In this document: positions 9,383 to 18,006 of the stretch, piece by piece
Numbering within the stretch: the first letter of the stretch is position 1
Layout: each line of letters starts with the position of its first letter
Notes under the pieces: generated by a model
What the model was told of the DNA's origin: nothing
Database searches by the model: none
The model's input: only the letters and a program-made list of their open reading frames with translations
From: Bradyrhizobium guangdongense
GTDB taxonomy: Bacteria > Pseudomonadota > Alphaproteobacteria > Rhizobiales > Xanthobacteraceae
Direction: 5' to 3'
DNA: 64,000 nucleotides
Assembly: GCF_004114975.1 (NCBI RefSeq)
Contig: NZ_CP030052.1
Span: forward strand, 1 to 64,000
Position numbers and translations under genes: made by a program

Positions 9383-10288
9383 ATGTTCAGCGAGGCATCA
9401 TCACCAAACGCAGGTCCTAGCACTGCGAAACAGAGAATAGGTCTTGTCGGCGTCGGGCGAATGGGAACTGGAATGGGTATTAGCCTGATGCGTCATCAAA
9501 TTGAACTGCATATCAAAGCCAACAAGAATCGTTTCGGTGCGAATCGATTTGCTTCAGCCGGTGCCCGTGAACATCCTTCGATCGCTGAGTTGGCGCAACA
9601 TGTAAGCGCTGTGGTGTTGTCCCTACCGTCAAGCCGCGAGGTTGAGGCAGTGTGCCTTGGGCAGGATGGGCTTTTTGTCCATATGTCCCGTGGCGGTTTG
9701 ATAATTGACTGCACGACATCTTATCCTGCTTCGACAGTTACACTGGCGGAGCAGGCTCAAGAACATGGCCTAGGTTTTGTAGATGCCCCAGTAACACGTA
9801 GCCCCGAACAAGCTGAGTTCGGCCTTCTCAATGCGATCGTTGGATCGAACGAGACGCTCTTTCCTGTGGCGGAAGGCATTCTTGCTGCATTTTGTGAGAC
9901 CGTTCTTCATGTCGGAGAAGTCGGACAGGGTCATAAGCTCAAGCTTGTTTACAACAGCATGACTATGGGCATAGCGGCCGTCGCAGCAGAGGTCTGCCAA
10001 TTCGCAAAGGCTCTTGACATTGATCTTGTAACACTCCGCTCTCTGGTCAGCCGCGGTTCCACTAACAGCGGAATATTCCAAGCCTTCGCTGCCTTTTTGT
10101 TGGGCGAAAAACCCGATGTTCTGGCCGTCTCAATTGCCAATTCCGCAAAGGATATTAATTGCGCTGTGCGCCTAGCGGGCGAGAACGTAGTTTCGGTGCC
10201 GATCCTAGCTGCGGCTGCGAACAAGTTAAACGCCTCGGTTGCCTCGGGCAAAGGCGAACTGACTCTACCTCATTTGTCTCACTCATAA
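9383..10288 (+). CDS. Beta-hydroxyacid dehydrogenase / imine reductase-like NAD(P) enzyme (copy 1)
   Basis: A 301-residue member of the 3-hydroxyisobutyrate dehydrogenase family. It has an N-terminal Rossmann domain with IGLVGVGRMGTGMG (residues 19-32), a central LIIDCTTSYP block, and the catalytic helix GQGHKLKLVYN (181-191) with Lys187 and Asn191 in place. Close homologues use 2- or 3-hydroxy acids, tartronate semialdehyde or cyclic imines; the substrate here cannot be read. It starts 12 bases after the HAD gene and ends the operon. The frame is open, and the paralogue at 40907-41812 has exactly the same length. Confidence 0.85.
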   Translation: MFSEASSPNAGPSTAKQRIGLVGVGRMGTGMGISLMRHQIELHIKANKNRFGANRFASAGAREHPSIAELAQHVSAVVLSLPSSREVEAVCLGQDGLFVHMSRGGLIIDCTTSYPASTVTLAEQAQEHGLGFVDAPVTRSPEQAEFGLLNAIVGSNETLFPVAEGILAAFCETVLHVGEVGQGHKLKLVYNSMTMGIAAVAAEVCQFAKALDIDLVTLRSLVSRGSTNSGIFQAFAAFLLGEKPDVLAVSIANSAKDINCAVRLAGENVVSVPILAAAANKLNASVASGKGELTLPHLSHS

Positions 10289-10950
10289 AGTCTTCGGTCT
10301 AATCGAATTTTACTATCTCACTGCCTTTGGAGGTACGGGCGTGTTCCTTCAATGCCGAGAGCGTGGAAGGGTCCCGCCCTTGAGGATTGGCGCGCTCGTT
10401 AGCGACACTCGCGCTTCAATGAATGAGATGCCTAGTGTCCTTTAAGAAAAAGCCGCTGTCAGATTTCTCCAACAGCGGCTTAAGTTGAGGGAGGAAGGCA
10501 GACGAACCGGTCTGCCAGCGGAGCCGAAGGCTATCGTTAGCAGGCGACAAATCGGATAGTTGGTCGCCCAACGCATCGACATAGGACGCCGGAGACCACC
10601 GCGACCAAATTACCGATTGAATTAGATTTTCCTGGTGCCCCCCAGTTCGGAGAGATTCCGGACGAGACGCTGGACCAGGCTGGAGACTTGCGCCGCCACT
10701 CTCGCATTCGGAGAGCGAGGGTCGGCACGGGCTTTGGCGCTTGCGCGTGATCCAGACCATTGAAGGTTGCGGTGAAGCGGAACACCTCTTTCCCATCACT
10801 GGCGGCCGCGAGATTTCCCCTTAGTGGCCGCGAAAGGATCCAGCGGGTGATTTTTGCTTCAGCTTCAACCAACCACCGACAAGGGTGACGCCGGCTTTCA
10901 CACGCACGGATTGAAACATTTACAGGCGAGGCTCCATCCGGGACCGACGC
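10289..10950. other. Intergenic, unresolved; antisense frames only
   Basis: About 660 bases. Overlapping minus-strand frames exist (10416-10977) but match nothing I know. A hairpin with a T-run on the minus strand at 10450-10481 hints that a minus-strand transcript ends here, perhaps a gene remnant or small RNA. Confidence 0.35.
10450..10481 (-). terminator. Rho-independent terminator, minus strand
   Basis: Perfect 10-bp stem (AAGCCGCTGT and its complement) with a 12-base loop. On the minus strand it is followed by TTTTTCTT. No intact minus-strand gene precedes it, so the transcript it serves is unknown. Confidence 0.55.
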
Positions 10951-11679
10951 TTGGCCGTCCGCCAAATAATGAGACACGAATTTCCTCCCGGAGCATTCTC
11001 AACAATAGGAGGTCTAGACCGGGCTGAAGCATTGTATAACATCGGCGATACTTCCGGGTGGGTAAGAATGGGTATAGTCAGCTGCAAGCTTGCCACGCGC
11101 TTAACGGCCGCATCTAGAGGCGCGCCCTTGGAAATCTACGCGCCGTCCCTGCGGAGCTTTCCAGCAGACTCGATGCTCGTAATGGCGACTTTACCTGTCG
11201 TCGACTGGAATGACTGTCTTTTGCGAGATTTGCGCAGCCTCGACAAGCAAGCGTCCATTCGCGCCTACGCGGCGATGGTCATGATCGATCCCTTTGCCTG
11301 TTGGGAGGATTTTGCCGACTTGCTGAAAGAGGCGAGAATCTCCGGCGTCACAAATTTCCCACCTGCATCTATCATTGAGCAGGCTACGGATGGCATGCCA
11401 ATTAACTCCGGACTGGAGCTCGAACTTCGACGTATGGAATGGTTCGCCAGCCTGGGATTCAAAATCCTGTTTGTTGCTGCCAAGGATTCTGAGATCACGA
11501 TGGCAGAGACGAGACTTGGAGCGCATCTCGAAGGTATTGTGTATTTGCCCGAAGAGGCTCTTGCGCGTAGGATTTGCGACGAAATGGGGTTGATCAGCCT
11601 TGGCCAACAGGCATCGTCGATGCCAAGGTTCTCGTTTTTGCATGCGACTACGTCGCAGCAAACCCGACGCAAGAAATGA
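10951..11679 (+). CDS. PEP hydrolase-like TIM-barrel protein
   Basis: A 242-residue (possibly shorter) protein of the phosphoenolpyruvate hydrolase-like TIM-barrel family, related to the N-terminal domain of the convergent regulator at 11687-13462. Shared features are a LPVVDWND / LPVFFGACTFDP strand, the SGVTNFP motif (near 131-137) and a second strand with F-K-I-L-F-V-A / L-M-T-I-A-Y-T. The start is uncertain: the ATG at 10951 has a weak RBS and an internal ATG exists near 11068. Function in bacteria is unclear; domains of this kind are thought to act as ligand sensors or lyases. It ends 7 bases from the convergent regulator gene. Confidence 0.6.
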   Translation: MAVRQIMRHEFPPGAFSTIGGLDRAEALYNIGDTSGWVRMGIVSCKLATRLTAASRGAPLEIYAPSLRSFPADSMLVMATLPVVDWNDCLLRDLRSLDKQASIRAYAAMVMIDPFACWEDFADLLKEARISGVTNFPPASIIEQATDGMPINSGLELELRRMEWFASLGFKILFVAAKDSEITMAETRLGAHLEGIVYLPEEALARRICDEMGLISLGQQASSMPRFSFLHATTSQQTRRKK

Positions 11680-11686
11680 GGGTAGG

Positions 11687-13462
11687 CTATTCTAGGATCC
11701 GCAGTTTCTTTATCTTGTTGTAAAGCGTCTTCCTTGAAAGCCCAAGAGATTGTGCGGTCTTGCCACGGTGGAGCCTGTTTCGTTTTAGGCCTTCGATGAA
11801 CCACTCGCGCTCGGAGAATGCTCCTTTGGGCCGAGCGGGCGACGTCGAGTTCAGAAGCGGCTTGAGGACGTCAGCAGTTATATGCGCGTCTTTCACCATC
11901 ACCAGTTGATTGACGATCTGGCGCAATTCTCTCAAATTTCCGGGCCAATGGTGGCCCGCTAACGCCAAGAACGCGGACTTCTCTATTGCCAGCGTTTGTG
12001 CATTCGAATCCCCCTTGGCTTCGACGGCAAAATGCTGAATGAGCTGTGGAAGGTCCTCCAGACGGTTTGGCAAAGCGGGTTGTTCTATGTCAAGCCCGGC
12101 AAAGAAGGCAAGAAGGCGGGGACATAGAACACTTTCCAAGCTTGCTCCGCGGGTCACTGTCGCGGTTGCGATGATCCGGGCGTTTGACCTTACAACGGAT
12201 ACGCCGTTCAGCGGCGTGAAAGTACCCGTCTCGAGATAGTCCGCGAGACGCTCTTGCCCATCTCGCGACAGCTGATCGACATGCGTCAGCAGGAGCGCGG
12301 AATCACTTGCGGCTTCGAGGAGCGACAGTTGGCGCCTCCTATTCTCAGCGCTCTCGGCACCGAACAGCGCACCGACCGTGTCGATTGCCGGCCCTCGGCG
12401 GCAATGAAACAGCGCGGCCTTCGTGTGTCTCCGATCGCTAAAGGCATGGACGAGGTTCGCTATCCTTCGCTTTCCCGATCCCGCCTCGCCCCACACCAGC
12501 ACAGAATTGGGATTACTTGCCAAGCGCCTTGCAGTCTCAAGCACGTGCTTCATGATCGAGGACTGCGCGATGACGCCATGCCGGAATCCGCTCAACTGGA
12601 GCTGGCGCTCGAGGAGATCGACCTTCTCTCGCAATAAGTGGATGGTCTTAAAGCCCGAGGTTACCTCGAGAACTGACATTTCGAGCGGGATGCGGTCGAG
12701 CGACGAACCGCCAATGAAACCCTGCACACCCGTTTCTCGGCAGATGTCCAGGAGTTCGTCAGGCTTCGTGATTGGCCCGCCACCAAGCAGGCAAATTGCG
12801 TTCACGTCGACGGATTGAGCGACACGCGCAACAGCGCTCGTTCGCGCGGCAAGCTCCGACAGGCTGATCGACAAGTCGCATCCGCTTTCGACAGCGCGGT
12901 TGAGATTGAAGTTGATACAGATGGCTTCAGCTCCAGCTTCAACCATGCGCCTTGCTTCGGACTGGGTGCGAGTATAAGCGATGGTCATTAGGCCGCGTTT
13001 TGCGGCTTTGACCAGGAGTTCGATTTCCCGCTCGTAGCCGAGCCCGCAACTTTCAAGCAGTGATCTCCTGTAGTCATCAATGTGGATGACGGACGGGAAA
13101 TTGGTGACGCCTGAAAAACCCCATCGCATGATGCGGTCGAGAAAGCGGTCGATATCCAGCTGCGGATCGAAGGTACAAGCGCCAAAAAATACCGGCAATT
13201 TCGTTGAGGGCAGGATCTCGGTCCGGCCGAAGCCCGCCACGAATTCGTTTGTATTGCGGATTGGAAGAATTGAGGCTGGCGAAGAGCCCCCCATCGCGCG
13301 AAATCGGCCGGCGTTAAGGGCGAGAACGAAATCCGCGCCCGCCCGTTCGGCCGCTCGCGCGGTCATGCCCGATCCTATTCCAGCCCCAAGCATAAAGGAG
13401 CGGGAGTTGCGGAAGAACCGCCTGATGCCGCCGCCCTTTGCCTGGTCTGTCCGCGTGTGCAT
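11687..13462 (-). CDS. Regulator: PEP hydrolase-like domain + AAA+ domain + Fis-type HTH
   Basis: A 591-residue three-part protein. Residues about 20-275 form a PEP hydrolase-like TIM barrel (LGAGIGSGM, SGVTNFPSV, LLGGGPIT, IGGSSLDR). Residues 300-520 form an NtrC-like AAA+ module with Walker A GEAGSGK (325-331) and a Walker B-like LLLTHVDQ (390-397). Residues about 550-591 form a Fis-type helix-turn-helix (TAQSLGLSRKTLYNKIKKL). The loop that carries GAFTGA in sigma-54 activators is replaced by ALFGAESAENRRRQ, so it should not contact sigma-54. It may act like TyrR or as a ligand-gated repressor. The barrel probably senses a metabolite of the adjoining sugar uptake operon, which it follows on the same strand 35 bases downstream of the ATPase gene. 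Confidence 0.8.
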   Translation of the reverse strand: MHTRTDQAKGGGIRRFFRNSRSFMLGAGIGSGMTARAAERAGADFVLALNAGRFRAMGGSSPASILPIRNTNEFVAGFGRTEILPSTKLPVFFGACTFDPQLDIDRFLDRIMRWGFSGVTNFPSVIHIDDYRRSLLESCGLGYEREIELLVKAAKRGLMTIAYTRTQSEARRMVEAGAEAICINFNLNRAVESGCDLSISLSELAARTSAVARVAQSVDVNAICLLGGGPITKPDELLDICRETGVQGFIGGSSLDRIPLEMSVLEVTSGFKTIHLLREKVDLLERQLQLSGFRHGVIAQSSIMKHVLETARRLASNPNSVLVWGEAGSGKRRIANLVHAFSDRRHTKAALFHCRRGPAIDTVGALFGAESAENRRRQLSLLEAASDSALLLTHVDQLSRDGQERLADYLETGTFTPLNGVSVVRSNARIIATATVTRGASLESVLCPRLLAFFAGLDIEQPALPNRLEDLPQLIQHFAVEAKGDSNAQTLAIEKSAFLALAGHHWPGNLRELRQIVNQLVMVKDAHITADVLKPLLNSTSPARPKGAFSEREWFIEGLKRNRLHRGKTAQSLGLSRKTLYNKIKKLRILE

Positions 13463-13496
13463 GACTTGCCCGCCTCCTGCACGGCGGTTGCGAAAA

Positions 13497-14609
13497 CTAG
13501 CTCCAATTTGCGGGCGCGTGCAACCGGCGCAGCGCCTTTCCGTTCGTCACGAACAGGTGGCAGTCCGCCGGCGACGCCGCAAGACGAACCTTGCCAGACC
13601 TCTTCTGTGACTCCGGCTTTGGCGCCTTTGCGACCACCGATTCCTTGCCAGCGTTTCCGTAGATGTAGGTGACGCTGCCAAGATGCTCGACGAAATCGAC
13701 GTCGAGTTCGATCGCGATCTCTTTCCTCTCCGCCGCAGATGGAGAGAAGTCATCGGGGCGAATTCCGAGTGTGATCGGCTTGCCGACGAGCAATTGATCC
13801 GGCTGCACGGGGACGGAGACTGTCGCCCCGGCGTCGAGCCTGACGTCCATGCCCGCCTCGTGCGCCGCCTCGATGTGGCCGCCCAGGAAATTCATCTTGG
13901 GTGAGCCGATGAATCCGGCCACAAACCGGGATGCCGGATTGTGATAGAGATCATGCGGGCTTCCCACCTGCTCGATGTTGCCGTCCTTGAGTACGACGAT
14001 CTTGTCGGCCATTGTCATGGCTTCCACCTGGTCGTGTGTCACGTAGATCATGGTATTCCCAAGCTGCTTGTGGAGCTTGGCAATCTGAACCCGCATCTGC
14101 ACCCGCAATTCGGTATCAAGGTTCGACAGGGGTTCGTCGAATAGGAACACCTTGGGTTCGCGAACAATTGCGCGGCCAATCGCAACGCGCTGACGCTGGC
14201 CGCCCGAGAGTTGTCGGGGTTTTCGGTCCAGAAGATGATCGATCTGTAGCAGCGACGCAGTCTCGGCGACCCTGGTCTCGATCCCGGTCTTCGCAACCTT
14301 TGCCATTCGCAGAGGAAAGGCAAGGTTCTCGCGCACAGTCATGTGCGGATAGAGCGCGTAGCTCTGAAACACCATCCCGAGGTTTCGATCCGCCGCATCG
14401 ACATCATTGACGAGCTCGTTGTCAATCAGAAGCCGGCCGCCGCTGATTCGTTCTAGTCCTCCAATCATTCGCAACAGCGTCGACTTGCCCGATCCCGAAG
14501 GTCCGACGAACACGACGAACTCGCCGTGATCGATGGTGAGATCAATGTTCCGCAGGATCTGGATTGTCCCATAGGCCTTGTTGACGCCTTCCAAACGAAC
14601 ATCGGCCAT
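13497..14609 (-). CDS. Sugar ABC transporter ATP-binding protein (UgpC/MalK type)
   Basis: A 370-residue ATPase energising the two permeases encoded upstream. Walker A is GPSGSGKST, the Q-loop is near GMVFQSYALYPHM, the signature LSGGQRQRVAIGRA, Walker B VFLFDEPLSNLD and the switch His is in YVTHDQVEAM. A C-terminal TOBE regulatory domain follows (FIGSPKMNFLGG, LGIRPDDF). The ATG at 14609 overlaps the TGA of the HAD remnant (TGATG), so translation was coupled. The gene is intact although three of its operon partners are broken. Confidence 0.9.
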   Translation of the reverse strand: MADVRLEGVNKAYGTIQILRNIDLTIDHGEFVVFVGPSGSGKSTLLRMIGGLERISGGRLLIDNELVNDVDAADRNLGMVFQSYALYPHMTVRENLAFPLRMAKVAKTGIETRVAETASLLQIDHLLDRKPRQLSGGQRQRVAIGRAIVREPKVFLFDEPLSNLDTELRVQMRVQIAKLHKQLGNTMIYVTHDQVEAMTMADKIVVLKDGNIEQVGSPHDLYHNPASRFVAGFIGSPKMNFLGGHIEAAHEAGMDVRLDAGATVSVPVQPDQLLVGKPITLGIRPDDFSPSAAERKEIAIELDVDFVEHLGSVTYIYGNAGKESVVAKAPKPESQKRSGKVRLAASPADCHLFVTNGKALRRLHAPANWS

Positions 14610-15435
14610 CACGAACTCCTCTGTCGAATCCGTTCGACCAGCGCCGCCGGGACCTCAATCTCTGCCAGGCTGGAGACGATAAAATCAGGTGGCACCAGGG
14701 ATGGGTCTTCGCGGGGCGGCACGCCGGTCGTGACCAGCACCGTCGGTAGCTTCGCTCGCTTTCCGGCCTGGATATCCGTCTGGATCTGGTCGCCAATCAT
14801 CAATGTGGCGTTGCGCGCCGTCCCGAGACGGGAAAGTGCCGTCTCGATCATGTGCGGCTCAGGTTTCCCGACAATCAAGGGCTTCACGCCTGTGGCAGCA
14901 GCTACAGCTGTGATCGTTGCTCCTGCTCCAGGTTCGAAACCGCCTGCGGTCGGCAGGAGGAGATCGGGGTTGGTGCCGACGAATGCGGCACCGTTCAGGA
15001 TCGCTTCGACCGCAATCCGCAGCTTCTCATGCGTTATCTAGCGATCGAGGCCCATGACCACGGCATCGGGTTCGCGATCGGTCACATCGAGCCCCGCTTC
15101 GGTGATGGCCTTCACCAGCGATGGCGCGCCCACGACGAATACGCGCGTTGCATCCTTGTATGTCGCGCGAATGAGCTCGGCGGCAGTGATGGCGCTCGTG
15201 ACAACGTCTTTCGGCGTGACGACAAGCCCGAAACTCGCAAGTTTGCGGAGACATCTTCGGGGGTATGGGTGGAATTGTTAGTCACGAAGCAGAACGGCAA
15301 TCCTGCCGTCTGCCAAGCTCCAAATGTCTGGATAGCATCTGGTATCGCCGCGTTGCCGCGATAAACCACGCCATCGAGATCCGAAATGATACCTTTGACT
15401 TGCGGCCAGTTATGGGCCGGGGCGGTATTAGCCAT
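14609..15435 (-). pseudogene. HAD-IIA sugar phosphatase, broken by frameshift and stop
   Basis: A NagD/AraL-type HAD-IIA phosphatase. The start MANTAPAHNWPQVKG leads into motif I IISDLDGVVYRG and FVTNNST. Near 15230 the frame shifts (LRVSGL must be continued in another frame as VVTPKDVVTSA). An in-frame TAG at 15038-15040 interrupts LDR-ITHEKL. The end resumes with VGKPEPHMIETAL and MIGDQIQTDI. Two independent lesions make it non-functional. It lies in the sugar operon between the dehydrogenase remnant and the ATPase gene. Confidence 0.85.
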
Positions 15436-16200
15436 TCATCAGCATCCCGCCGTTCACGTGAAGAATCTGCCCGGTCATATATGAGGCCGCGGGGCTTGCG
15501 AGAAAGACAGCAAGACCCGCGATATTCTCCGGTAGACCCACGCGTCCCAGCGGGATCCGGCCACTATGGCGGGCTTCGGTCTCCTCCCGGGGACGCCCGT
15601 GCATGGGCGTGTCGATAATGCCAGGGGCGATTGCGTTGACATTGATCTTGAGCGGCGCGCATTCGTAGGCGAGCAGCTTGGTGAGATCGTGGACGATCGC
15701 CTTGGACAAGCAGTAGTCGGCGCCGCCAGCCTGATAGTTGAAGACTGCACCTTGCGAGGACAGCGAGGAGCCGACGTTGACGATACGGCCACCTTTCGCC
15801 TTCATGAACCGGTCGACCACCAGTTTGGAGGAGCGCAGGACAGCGACTGAGTTGATCTGGATCGTGCGCTCGATCTTTTCCGAATTGCCGTTCAGGAGCG
15901 GCTCGGCAGACTTGATGCCGGCGTTATTCACCAGCACATCGAGCCGGCCGAAACGTCTGGCAATCTCATCTAGCACCCTTGCGACATCGTCCTCCCGCGC
16001 GACATCCATCGCCATTGGCAGTACGCCGTTGCCATGGGGCAGGCCAGCCAAGGTCTCCCTGAGGTTTGCGAGATTAGCATCGGTGGCAAGGACATTCGCC
16101 CCTCCCGCCCGGAATGCATTGAAACAATGGCCGACCCGATGCCTCCACCGGCTCCGGTTACGAGCACCGTTCTATCCGAAACTGAGAACTGTTCAGTCAT
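15428..16200 (-). pseudogene. Short-chain dehydrogenase/reductase, frameshifted
   Basis: An SDR-family NAD(P) oxidoreductase. The nucleotide motif VTGAGGGIGSAIV is in one frame. About 16110 the frame changes, and the rest (FRAGGANVLATDANL, VLVNNAGIKSAEP, the YCLSK active site, the C-terminal LHVNGGMLMNG) reads in the next. One indel in the N-terminal region separates the cofactor loop from the catalytic part. The start at 16200 overlaps the ribokinase stop by 4 bases, and the 3' end overlaps the HAD start, as in a tight operon. Its likely role was oxidising the imported polyol or sugar. Confidence 0.85.
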
Positions 16201-17138
16201 TCCAACTCCAGGATCGTTTGTGATTGCAGAAATTCGCCAACCGCCTCGCGGCTCGGCATCGAGCTTTGAGCACCGCGGCGCGTCACGCACAGGGCTGCCA
16301 CCGCGAGCGCCCTTCGTACGGCTTCCCTCAAGGGCAGGCTCTCAGCCAATGAAGCGGCGAAGGCGCCATTGAAAGCATCCCCTGCGGCCGTGGTATCCAC
16401 GACCTTCACCGGGAAGGCGCGCAGAGAAAAAGATTGCTTCTTGTCGGCATAGTAAGCGCCCTGCGCGCCCAAGGTGATTAGGGCGGCAGCTGGACCGAGA
16501 TCGAGAAGCTTTAAGGCCGCGCCCGCGGCTGTGTGGAAGTCGAGGACTTCGATCCCTGTGAGCTCAAAGGCTTCCGTCTGGTTCGGCGTGACGAAGTCAA
16601 CGCTTGCCCACGCGGCCGGTGAAAGCCCGGGCCTGACCGGCGCCGGCTTGAAGATGAGTTCAAAACCCTTGTCCGCCTTCATCTCGAAGAGCCGATTAAG
16701 GGCCGAGATCGGCATCCCCATTTCCGCAACAACGATTGCATCGCGCGCGATGAACTCGGCCGCGCGCTCGATCATCTCGGGTGTCACGTTCAAATTCGTG
16801 CCAGGGTCTATGACGATCATGTTCGAGCCGTCGTCGCCGACCATGACCAGGGCTGAACCGGAGACCTCGCCCGCAGAGATCTGAATGGCATCTGCGCGAA
16901 CGCCGGCCTGCATCAGGGACTGCAACAGCCAGTGGCCGGCATCGTCATCGCCGAGACGCGTGTAGAAATGTGGCTTGAGGCCAAGCCGGGCGGCAGCAAC
17001 GGCCTGATTGGCGCCCTTGCCTCCGGGGTAACGGGTCAAGCCGCCCATCAGGCTTTCACCTGGAGTCGGCAGTCGCTCGACGTTGAAGCAGAGATCGAGA
17101 TTCGTCGTTCCGAAGAACATCAATGGCCGGGTGTTCAT
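16197..17138 (-). CDS. PfkB-family ribokinase-like carbohydrate kinase
   Basis: A 313-residue sugar kinase of the ribokinase type. Signature 1 is GGLTRYPGGKGANQAVAAAR (near residues 32-51). Signature 2 holds the catalytic Asp in DTTAAGDAFNGAF. It would phosphorylate the sugar brought in by the ABC transporter encoded upstream in the same operon. Stop/start overlaps (4 bases) with the permease gene upstream and the SDR gene downstream indicate translational coupling. The gene is intact; the exact sugar is unknown. Confidence 0.88.
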   Translation of the reverse strand: MNTRPLMFFGTTNLDLCFNVERLPTPGESLMGGLTRYPGGKGANQAVAAARLGLKPHFYTRLGDDDAGHWLLQSLMQAGVRADAIQISAGEVSGSALVMVGDDGSNMIVIDPGTNLNVTPEMIERAAEFIARDAIVVAEMGMPISALNRLFEMKADKGFELIFKPAPVRPGLSPAAWASVDFVTPNQTEAFELTGIEVLDFHTAAGAALKLLDLGPAAALITLGAQGAYYADKKQSFSLRAFPVKVVDTTAAGDAFNGAFAASLAESLPLREAVRRALAVAALCVTRRGAQSSMPSREAVGEFLQSQTILELE

Positions 17139-17995
17139 TTTACGGCACCGAAGGTGAGGCCGCGTTCGAGGTGACGCTGGCCAATGACGATCAGGATGAC
17201 GGGAATGATCATCGTCACGACGAGCCCGGCCGCCATGACGGGATAGAACTGCACGCCCGGATTGAGAAGCTTGAGCAGAGCGACCGTCACCGGCGCCTTG
17301 GTCGAGCTCAGCATTAGACCGAGGGCAAAATTGTGCCAGGCGAGCAGGAAGATGAGCAATGAGGCTCCGATCAGTCCTGGCTTCAACAGTGGCAGCACGA
17401 TGTGCAGCACGACGCGAACGGGTTTGGCGCCGTCCATGGCAGCCGCCTCCTCGATGTCCTTGGGGATGTCCTCGATGTAGGAGCGGCTCAGCCAGACGAT
17501 CATCGGCAGTGTGACCACCTGGTAGACCCAGATCATGCCGAGATAGGTGTCATATAGCCCGATGGTCTGGAATACGCTGAAGAGCGGGATGACGACCAGG
17601 AGAACCGGGGCAAAGCGGAATCCAAGAATGAAGAACGCAATGTCCTCTTTGAGAGGTATGTCGCGCCGCGCCAGCACGTAGCCGGCCGGCACGCCCACGA
17701 GCAGAGACACGATGACCGAGCCCAGCGCTATGACGACGCTGTTGGTGATCGGCGTCAAGAAATCGACTTTGATGGTGCCATAGCTGGTCGCCCCCGCCTG
17801 GGCGACATCAAACAGCACGCGAAAATTCTCCAGGGTCGGCGAGAACAGAAAGGTCGGTGGCCAGGTCATGACTTCGGCCTGCTGCTTCAGCGACATCATC
17901 AATATCCAGATAAGCGGAAAAGCTAGGATAAATGCGCAAACGCCCACGAGCAGGTTGAGGATCAGATTGGCGGGAGTCGAACGATTGACGCGCAT
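17135..17995 (-). CDS. Carbohydrate ABC transporter permease (MalG type)
   Basis: A 286-residue inner-membrane permease with about six transmembrane segments and the cytoplasmic EAA loop (DIPKDIEEAAAMDGAKPVRV) that docks to the ATPase. The start MRVNRSTPAN at 17995 is chosen because GAAGAGG precedes it; an upstream in-frame ATG would overlap the previous permease gene by about 70 bases. It forms a heterodimer with the product of 18007-18969. Confidence 0.88.
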   Translation of the reverse strand: MRVNRSTPANLILNLLVGVCAFILAFPLIWILMMSLKQQAEVMTWPPTFLFSPTLENFRVLFDVAQAGATSYGTIKVDFLTPITNSVVIALGSVIVSLLVGVPAGYVLARRDIPLKEDIAFFILGFRFAPVLLVVIPLFSVFQTIGLYDTYLGMIWVYQVVTLPMIVWLSRSYIEDIPKDIEEAAAMDGAKPVRVVLHIVLPLLKPGLIGASLLIFLLAWHNFALGLMLSSTKAPVTVALLKLLNPGVQFYPVMAAGLVVTMIIPVILIVIGQRHLERGLTFGAVK

Positions 17996-18006
17996 GCGCG
18001 GCCTCT

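Larger units (their letters stand above)
6770..10288 (+). repeat. Copy 1 of a ~3.5-kb inverted duplication
   Basis: Promoter region plus three genes (PurF-like, HAD phosphatase, dehydrogenase) are repeated at 40907-44450 on the opposite strand. Gene order, the lengths of the first and third products (529 and 301 residues) and the regulatory sites are kept. Substitutions are scattered through both proteins and DNA, so the duplication is old or one copy was imported from a relative. Homology ends close to the stop codon of the third gene. Confidence 0.85.

Noticed and set aside
10718..10735. Sigma-54-like CGGCACG-N4-TTGG before the PEP hydrolase-like gene
   Set aside because: The essential GC of the -12 element is missing and no NifA-type site was seen upstream.
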